A stretch of 64,000 nucleotides of DNA from Aselliscus stoliczkanus (taxonomy: Eukaryota > Chordata > Mammalia > Chiroptera > Hipposideridae): assembly GCA_033961575.1 (NCBI GenBank), contig CM066727.1:2256001-2320000 (forward strand), written 5' to 3'. Shown piece after piece: positions 57,564 through 64,000 of this stretch (positions within the stretch are counted from its first letter, which is position 1; the number at the start of each line of letters is the position of its first letter). Made by a program: the position numbers and the translations under genes. Under the pieces are notes generated by a model. The model saw only the letters and a program-made list of their open reading frames with translations, searched no databases and was not told the origin of the DNA.

Positions 57564-58849
57564 TATTCTTTGAATGAAATCACTGCTTAAAATCTACCCA
57601 TTAAAAAAGTTTCAACAGTTGAAATGCACACATAATATTGTCCCAGGTTTGCCCTCCTCGGGAATAACAACAATTCAATAATAACAAGTTCCCGATCTTG
57701 AGTGGGGCCACCTTCCAGTGTCTGAAGCTCTTCCCCAAACCTACCTTAGACCCACCAAAGCTCACAAGGCAGACTTCCAACTCCCATCACAGCCTCTGGG
57801 GGTTGTCATGCCCCCACGCTGAGATTTTACACCCTGGGTCTGCCTGGCCACCAAGCATTTTTTCTTTTCCAGTTTGTCATGCTGTCTTGCTTTGCATAGT
57901 TGGAACTATTTTGCACGAACCAGATTTCGTCTTTTCACTAACGCGAGCCTGAATTTCCCCTGCCCTATTCTTACTCCAGGTTAAGGCAGAGCTCGCTTTA
58001 CCCCCAAGGCTAGTTACTGTTTCCCGAAGTTCTGATTTTTTCCCTATTTCCTTATGCCAAGAGCCTAGCCTAAATCAAGAATCACACAGCTGAGAGCGAC
58101 AGGCTGAAATGAGCAGGGACCCTGGGCTGATCTGGGACCAACGCCTTCAGAGGTCTTCCAAGAGCCTCTCCACGTTAAACCTTCCAGGCGCTCGGTGCTG
58201 GTGGACGGAAGAGGGACTGAGGTAGAGGAAAGGCGGCCGAGCTTGGTAACTTCTCAATATCCTAGCCAAGGGCCTCCAGGTCTCTCCATATTCACCCCAC
58301 GTTTCTAGAAGTTCAGTTAAAACTTCTAGATTTCTGATTCCAGTGGAGATCCCTGAACACGCCCACACATCCCCAATCAACTTTCCAGCCAAGAGTCCAG
58401 ACATCTGAATTGTTAACGTGCTCCTACTTTAAGTTGGTAGCTGAAGTGTCACCGCAGAGCCAGTTGCAAAGCCGTGTGACGTTCTCCAGCCATCGACGGC
58501 CACATCCTTCCCTCCCTCTTTCTTGTCCTTGATCATAGCCTTATACGCTCTGTGTCTTAATCACAGGAATTTATAATTGTTTACCATTTCTCATCGTCTC
58601 TTTTCGCAGTCCACCCAGCATACCAACATTTCTGAATCTTCCTGAAGCACTACTTTCCTTACGCCAACAGATATTAGGAACCCAACATACATTTTATCAA
58701 GTAAAAACAAGGCTTAGCATCAAAAATTTGAAGTTATTTCTTATTGTTATATCCCAACAATGACTGATTTATCTCCTCTTACCGGAGAATTCCCTGTGCT
58801 TTCTCACATCTGTACTTCTTATTGTAGAGATCTAACGCCGAAATTACCC

Positions 58850-59005
58850 ACACACATTTTTCTATCCAGATCCTTTCCCTCCTTGGGGACTCTGTCAAAT
58901 CCCAACTTTCCTGTGAAATATTCCTTGACACCCTCACTGGGGAATTATGTCTGTCTTCCAACTCGGACGGCATCTTGTTACCTCTTTTGCTGCTTTGTCA
59001 TTTTT
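58850..59005 (+). mobile_element. Probable L2 3'-region remnant
   Basis: TTTCCTGTGAAATATTCCTT GACACCCTCACTG and TCTGTCTTCCAACTCGG, with ACCTCTTTTGCTGCTTTGTC, are similar in order to the L2 3' region. Tentative. Confidence 0.4.
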
Positions 59006-59014
59006 CAGACACAG

Positions 59015-59200
59015 CATGATAGTGACCAATGCATGCAGTTTCTCGGGCATCTCTGTACTGGGTACAGTGCCAGGTTTCTGACCCACATTTTAATCTTTGC
59101 CCAGAGAGATAAGCATCATTAACCTCGTTTGATAGTCACGAAACAAAACTATGGGAATTCAAATGACTAACGCAAACTATCCAGCGAGACAGGGAAACGC
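59015..59200 (-). repeat. MIR-like fragment, antisense
   Basis: GTACTGGGTACAGTGCCAGG TTTCTGACCCACATTTTAAT C, AGCATCATTAACCTCGTTTG ATAG and CAAATGACTAACGCAAACTA follow antisense MIR order. Confidence 0.6.
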
Positions 59201-59351
59201 AATTTTACCCCGTCACCCCCTTCACGCCAAGCCCCCACTCTCTTTCGCCAACCTGAGCTGAGCAGTTAGGGGTTACCAGGACATGGCTAGCCAGCAGGAG
59301 AGAAGATGTGTCCAGGCAGGGAAAGAGGACTGAAGGCTCAGCCCCAAGAAA

Positions 59352-59492
59352 CAGCGCGCAGGGCACAGTCACGTCCGCCGAAAGAGCGCCCGAGTGTGCA
59401 CAGTGCCAGGCTCCGGCGCCCGCCTCCGCGCCACCCCCGGGGGCAGTCTGGTCCACACCGCAGCCCAGGCGCCGGCCGGCACCCGCCGAAAG
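59352..59492. other. Small CpG-dense patch
   Basis: About twenty CpG dinucleotides in 140 bases (by-eye count), including CGCGCA, GTCCGCCGAAAGAGCGCCCG, CCGGCGCCCGCCTCCGCGCC and GGCGCCGGCCGGCACCCGCC, inside DNA where CpG is otherwise rare. It is shorter than the usual 200-bp CpG-island limit. No first exon could be built next to it; frames on both strands (71-107 codons) are open because the sequence is GC-rich. Confidence 0.6.
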
Positions 59493-60000
59493 GGAAGGCT
59501 TCATGGTCACATCTTTGGTGACTTGCACGTCTCTGACCTGACCTTTGAGTCACACTGACCAGTAAGATACTAAAAGCGTGGAGAAATCTGTGGCAAAGAG
59601 ACACGTTTAACATTTTAACCCAACATTATACCTAAAAGAATTCAAAATAGTCTTATCGTCAATGCACAGCCACTAATAGACTGGAAACATATTGATGGTC
59701 CTGAACAGGTATGAAGTCTCTGAAATGTGGGCTGCTTATCTTTCTTCTACAACTGAGCTGGTTCAGCTGGTTCAGTCAGAATACCTGGGGAGTGAGGCCC
59801 AAATGTGGGACTCAGTGATGAACCTGAACCCCATTTCTCTGGATCAGCTCCCTTTTCAGTCACCCCTCATTACAAATTTATAAGGTGTTTTTCAACACAG
59901 ATTAAAGAGCATATGTGAAACTATGTAGTATCATATCTCCTGAAAAGTTGTTCGCTTTCCAAGAAAAACTTCATGGTATCATTAATATTACATTTTATTT

Positions 60001-60150
60001 TTTCTAGCTTTTTTGAGGTATAAGTATCCAACTATATATACTTGATATACATATAAATTGTGAAATATCTACCACAATCAACTTCATAAACACATCTATC
60101 CCCTCACATATTGGTGGGTGTGTGTGGGTAGGGTGACATCTCTTAAGGCC
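60001..60150 (-). mobile_element. L1 3'-UTR end, antisense
   Basis: TAGCTTTTTTGAGGTATAAG, CAACTATATATACTTGATAT ACAT, GTGAAATATCTACCACAATC AACTTC match the antisense L1M 3' UTR 'TTTATTGAGGTATAATTGAC... ' series. It abuts a sense L1 fragment. Confidence 0.65.
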
Positions 60151-60154
60151 TATT

Positions 60155-60745
60155 CTCTTAGCAACAGAAAACAGTATGCGGTGTCTCAGAAAATTAAAGC
60201 TAGAACTAGCATCTGATCCATCAATGTCACTCTGGTATGTAGCTGAAGAAATAAGACGACTATCTCAAAGAGATCTCCCCCATCTCACCGAAGCATCATT
60301 CTTCATCACCAAGACACGGAAAGAATCAAAGCATCCGTCAATGGATGAAGAGATAAAGAAAATGTGATCGATATATACACACACATACAGGATGGGCTGC
60401 GCTCAGCTTCAAAAAACCAGAAATTCCTGCCATTTTCAAAACCGTGATGGATGTTGAGGGCATTATGCCCTGTGAAATAAGCCAGACAGAGAAAGTCAAG
60501 TACTGTATACACCACTTATATTTGGAATCTAAATTTAAAAAAAAGAGTCAAACTCACAGAACCAGAGTTAGTGTGGTATAGGCTGGAGGGCGGCGGGCAG
60601 AGGGGTCGGGGAGGTTGGTGAAACGCAGCAAACTGTCAGTTACAAGGTGGATAAGTTCTGGGGATCTAAAGCACAGCACGGTGACTGCAAGAGTAGTGAA
60701 TAATACTCGGTTGTACCCTTGAACTTAATTAGTGACTACAGTTCT
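60155..60745 (+). mobile_element. L1 end of ORF2 and 3' UTR, sense
   Basis: GTGTCTCAGAAAATTAAAGC TAGAACTAGCATCTGATCC, GGAAAGAATCAAAGCATCCG TCAATGGATGAAGAG, ATTATGCCCTGTGAAATAAG CCAGACAGAGAAAG, AAACTCACAGAACCAGAG and ATAAGTTCTGGGGATCTAAA match the L1 3' part. The 63-codon frame 60176-60367 is the ORF2 C-terminal remnant. Confidence 0.9.
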
Positions 60746-60769
60746 CTGATTGTCAACGCTCCCCGCCAC

Positions 60770-60925
60770 CCACGGACACTCTAGCCTCACGCCGCGGTCT
60801 GGCCCACGTAGCCTGGGAGCTATTGGAAACGCAGTTCTCAGCACCACCCCCACACCCCCAGCCTGCTGAGAACCTCAGGTTGTTCCCACACGCTGACGTT
60901 TGAGAAGTGCTGGTCTAGCGCCTCG
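60770..60925 (+). mobile_element. MER5-type hAT-Charlie MITE remnant
   Basis: GAGCTATTGGAAACGCAGTT CTCAGCACCACCCC, CAGCCTGCTGAGAACCTCAG, and a terminal CTGACGTTTGAGAAGTGCTG GTC follow the order of MER5A and relatives, which end in 'TTTGAGAACCACTG'. The start is not clear. Confidence 0.6.
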
Positions 60926-62912
60926 CACAGTTTCTGGCACACGTTATGCATCCGAAAGCTTCACTAAGCAGATGCACACAGACTTCAGTATATGAGCGCA
61001 TTCCGCTAGTGTCACAGCGCAGCCAGGTGCACCCTTTCCACCGCAGCCAGCTCTCGCACTTCCAGCACCCGGGTTTGCGGGACACTCAGCGGGCTGTGCG
61101 TTACCCAGGAATATGCGGAATGGTTTACTCTGGCCACACAGGTTGCCAGAAACACACAGAGGTCAGCCAGCATTCGGGCTCTAACTTTTCTTTTAAAGTA
61201 GTATTCTTACTGTGGCTTTTATTTTCACAGAGGTTCATAGCAAAGATAAGACACAGGTTTTAAAAGCCCAGCATAGAAGGAATGATGACTTTATAATTAA
61301 AATAATTAAAGGTCGTTTGCTGAAAATAGCCTTTAAAAACTAAATACAAATTAAAATCACAATTTTTTTAACACATTTTTTTTTCCATCAGAAGATTGTT
61401 GCTGTGTTCCCAGGCAGACCTGAGCTTGTGATGACACATGAGCGATAAGCACATGGCTAGTTATGAAATGGCTGTACGTGCCCCGTAATGTGCTCAGGGC
61501 TTCACAGCGCCCCCTCACCGCTCCCCACCACAAACCTCTAGGGCCCTGCTGACCCCTGCAGCTGACCGACAGGGGTCTGCCCCACGTCACCAGGCTCAGG
61601 AGTGCAAAACCAGGACCGAGCCCCAGCCTGATGGACACAGAGGCCTGAAAGAGAAATCATGGCGTAGCGACTACTCTGTGCTGCCAGCTTACAGAAAGAA
61701 AAGGGAGTGACATGAGGGCACTGTCCCCACTGCCACAGCCAGACAGGGACAGCTGTGCTGAACGGCAGGGCCAGCTCTGAGGAGAGGCAGAACACCTGGC
61801 TTTGCTTCAAGCCAACCACCTGTTGGCTTAGGGCCCGGCACTGGGTATTTTTAGGATGCAGTTTTCCTATCCAGACAATAAAGGGGTTGCATCAGGAGGC
61901 TGCACAGGTTCCAGCTATTCTAAAACGTATAATTCACGAAAGTGAAAACCTCCAACGTACATCCATTTACCAAGAAATGATACGTACTTCTCTAAAGGGT
62001 TCCAAATCAGAATAACTCAGGTACTTTTATTTATTAAACTCGAGACACAGAATCCTAATGTCTGAGGCCACTGCTTGTGTGAAGGACTCTGCAAGCTCAC
62101 ATGACACGTACCACCGGGACCCAATCCCAGCAAGAGAATGTTCCATTTGCTGCAGAAATACTGAAATGCACAAAATTACTTTATTCTCCTAACCAGTCCT
62201 CCATGTAATTGTGCATACTTTAAGAAGAAAGAGAAAGATTAGATATTCAGAGTTCTAAGAAAAAAACTTTTAATGAAGATATAAAAATGTACAGTTGAGA
62301 CACCATGACATGCAAACTGGTTCATTTGGAGAATAAATGAAAGTCCTCAACTATTAAAATTGAGCAACTAAAATAGAGTTGGCACAACAGGCCCTTCAAA
62401 TCATAGCGGATTTTTAAAAGGCGAGGTTACTTAAAAGTGTAAATTTAATGGTGACTTTTTTTTTCTTTCGTGCCCTGAACAAAAACCAAATACAAAAAAG
62501 GAACGGTTTGACTCCAAAACACAGGAATTTTCTATTTTGTGAAATGAATTAAAATCCCGAAAGGGGAAATTTTTCCCATTGCCTGCAACATCAATAATTC
62601 ACAGGAAATGCATTTTTCAATAAAATGAGGTTAAGCAGTGGGCATGTCACATGCCATGAGAAACGGTACAGCTGGGCTGAGGTCTCTGAGAAGTGGCATC
62701 TGCCTGACTGTGGCTCGGGCCGGGATGGCTAACTGCCTTCCCATCGACTCGATTCCATGTCAGAAACCCGGGATGCTTTATTTTTCTCTCTCGGGTTACC
62801 CCTTAGTCTGGTCACTGATCACACAGTCCTAGTATAAACTATTACAGTGTCTCCAGTGCCACCACCACTAACTAAACTATATAATTTCCTCTATTCAAAA
62901 TATTTATTAATT
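60926..62912. other. Unassigned non-coding DNA
   Basis: 60930-61200 and 61480-61850 are GC-balanced; 61200-61400 and 62020-62600 are AT-rich. Opposed frames of 64-105 codons lack domains. No exon or promoter supported. Confidence 0.5.
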
Positions 62913-62925
62913 AAAATAGTTTTAG

Positions 62926-63087
62926 GGCCGGCCGAGTGGCTCAGTTGGTTAAGAGCTCGCTCAAGAATGCGAGCTGAGCTCTGAGCAACGGCGGTTCAAT
63001 GGCAGCCTGCGCTGAGCTGCTGCTAAGCTGCCAACAGGTGGCAGGATGGCTCAGCTAAAAAGAAAAAAAAAAATAAGTTTTTTTTTT
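62926..63087 (+). mobile_element. Long tRNA-derived SINE, copy C
   Basis: Starts GGCCGGCCGAGTGGCTCAGT, A box TGGCTCAGTTGG, B-box GGTTCAATGGC, then GAGCTGCTGCTAAGCTGCCA ACAGGTGGCAGGATGGCTCA and an A-rich tail. Perfect 13-bp target-site duplications AAAATAGTTTTAG (62913-62925 and 63088-63100) make it a clean, recent-looking insertion. Same family as 13211-13374 and 31713-31871. Confidence 0.95.
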
Positions 63088-63100
63088 AAAATAGTTTTAG

Positions 63101-64000
63101 CATCATCTGTCTTGCACATGTGAAATTCTGGATATTGACTTCGGCCGCAATGAAGACGATGAGGATTGATTCCTAGGGGTCGCAGGGTGCCACGGTGAAC
63201 CCCTCACAGTTGTTAGGAAGAGGGCTGAGTGCCCAGGAACGCTCCCCGTTGCGTGGAAGTGCCTGGGGAGGAGTGAGAGACAGAGCCTGTGAGCCTCGGC
63301 CCGGGCACAGAGCCTCCGCTTTTCTGGTCCAGGTGAACTCCGGCCCGGCCACCTCCTTCAGCACCTGCTAAGGGTGGCGCGCCTCAGGTGGCAGGCCTGG
63401 GCAGTACGGGCGTCCAGGAGGCAGAGCCGACGCTTGCGGCCCTGTGACACTGTGGAGGCCCTCCTGGGCTTAGGTAAAACCAAGGGGATTCGAGTGATGC
63501 CGAGGAAGGGGCAGGGGTCGCTTAGGAAGTCTCCGTTCTGTAGAATTCGTTGCTATCGGAGAAATGGCCCTTTTCCTCCCTACCGAGCCTTAGGATGCGG
63601 TACCTAGGGTTTGGGGAGACCTGGGCTGGTCCCCGTTTTCCCCACCGACCTATAATTTAAAAGGCTCAGCGTTGTGTATGAAGCTTCGCTGTTGACACGG
63701 TTAGTACTCTCTCGCCGTGGACCCCTCACACCTGTCGCTCAGGCCTCACTTCAGACCCCGGCTGGTACCCGTGATCGTGTGCACACCTCAAAACCTAAGT
63801 ATGTCGTGGTGTGTCCCTTATATGTAGGAGACCACACAGAAAAGCCTTGGGGACCACACCCCAGGGGCATAGGGCTGCCCTAGACTTGGGGCACCCCCCG
63901 ACCAGGCGGCACCGCATGCTGCACGTGCTGCCCTTGCCCTGGGCGAAGCGCGCACCCGATACCTCCCGCAGGGTTTAAGCCCAGGAGGGAATGCAGCTCA
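63101..64000. other. Unassigned, moderately GC-rich DNA to the window end
   Basis: More GC-rich than most of the window from 63170 on, with overlapping frames of 63-77 codons. The phrase HTEKPW near 63850 in one frame recalls zinc-finger linkers, but no zinc-finger (Cys2His2) repeats surround it. If a gene lies beyond 64000, this could be its flank; nothing in the window shows it. Confidence 0.45.

Larger units (their letters stand above)
57559..60000. other. Unassigned non-coding DNA
   Basis: No gene recognised. It contains an L2-like remnant, a MIR and a short CpG-dense patch (listed). 59640-59900 is unique with a 63-codon frame lacking a domain. Confidence 0.45.

Noticed and set aside
13211..63087. 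tRNA-like segments (A and B boxes) as possible tRNA genes
   Set aside because: They are heads of SINEs with A-rich tails and target-site duplications, and do not fold as complete tRNAs.
63674..63883. HTEKPW phrase resembling a zinc-finger linker
   Set aside because: No Cys2His2 finger on either side; a chance match.
1..64000. CRISPR arrays, bacterial operons, ribosome-binding sites, phage or plasmid features
   Set aside because: The window is plainly mammalian; the only regular repeats are microsatellites, one tandem duplication and dispersed transposons.

Overview
This window looks like a piece of a mammalian genome, most likely a bat, and it is non-coding as far as I can tell. The base composition is AT-rich, microsatellites are frequent, and ancient mammal-wide repeats (MIR, L2, MLT1, MER5-like, Tigger1) sit beside younger insertions. 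The bat call rests on three things: tRNA-derived SINEs whose heads start with a GGGCCGGCCGAGTGGC-type sequence; a retroposon (47886-48178, with a partial second copy at 7580-7776) whose 3' part matches the tail of the bat Ves SINE as I remember it; and several mariner-type DNA transposons and MITEs that look relatively young. I cannot name the family or species. The Ves comparison is from memory and was not searched.

I see no convincing protein-coding exon, tRNA, rRNA or other cellular gene. The longest open frames are either transposon remnants (L1 ORF2, mariner transposase), microsatellite read-through, or frames in GC-richer unique DNA that resemble nothing I recognise. The window is best read as a gene desert or the inside of a large intron.

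Layout: 1-7.2 kb is mostly unique DNA with worn L1/L2/MIR remnants. 7.28-8.43 kb is a cluster of a short SINE, a Ves-tailed SINE and a decayed mariner transposase gene. 8.4-18.3 kb is mostly unique, with a small mariner derivative (12.3 kb), a tRNA-SINE with a clean target-site duplication (13.2 kb), a 5'-truncated antisense L1 (15.0-15.7 kb) and a short SINE (16.7 kb). 18.6-21.7 kb is an old antisense L1 carrying an 80-bp MITE, a SINE and a GA expansion. 24.3-29.9 kb is a stack of sense L1 fragments. 30-38 kb is mixed unique DNA with MIRs, a SINE, a large compound TA/GA microsatellite (33.9-34.05 kb), two L1 fragments and a 50-bp tandem duplication (37.3 kb). 38.3-41.3 kb holds an L1 3' end, a solo LTR (40051-40505), a mariner derivative and a Tigger1-like remnant. 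41.3-53 kb is mostly unique with the best Ves-tailed SINE copy (47.9 kb) and a rearranged MITE (50.2 kb). 53.1-60 kb holds an MLT1-type LTR, a short SINE and a small CpG-dense patch (59.35-59.49 kb). 60-64 kb has L1 ends meeting head to tail, a MER5-like remnant and a tRNA-SINE with a 13-bp target-site duplication.

The parts do not form a gene system. What links them is retrotransposition: 5' truncation, A-rich tails and target-site duplications show that L1 machinery inserted both the L1 copies and the SINEs, while TA-flanked inverted-repeat elements record separate mariner/Tc1-type activity. I did not find a novel functional system. The most interesting material is the modular exchange of heads and tails among the SINE families and the small mariner derivatives that keep a transposase C-terminus.
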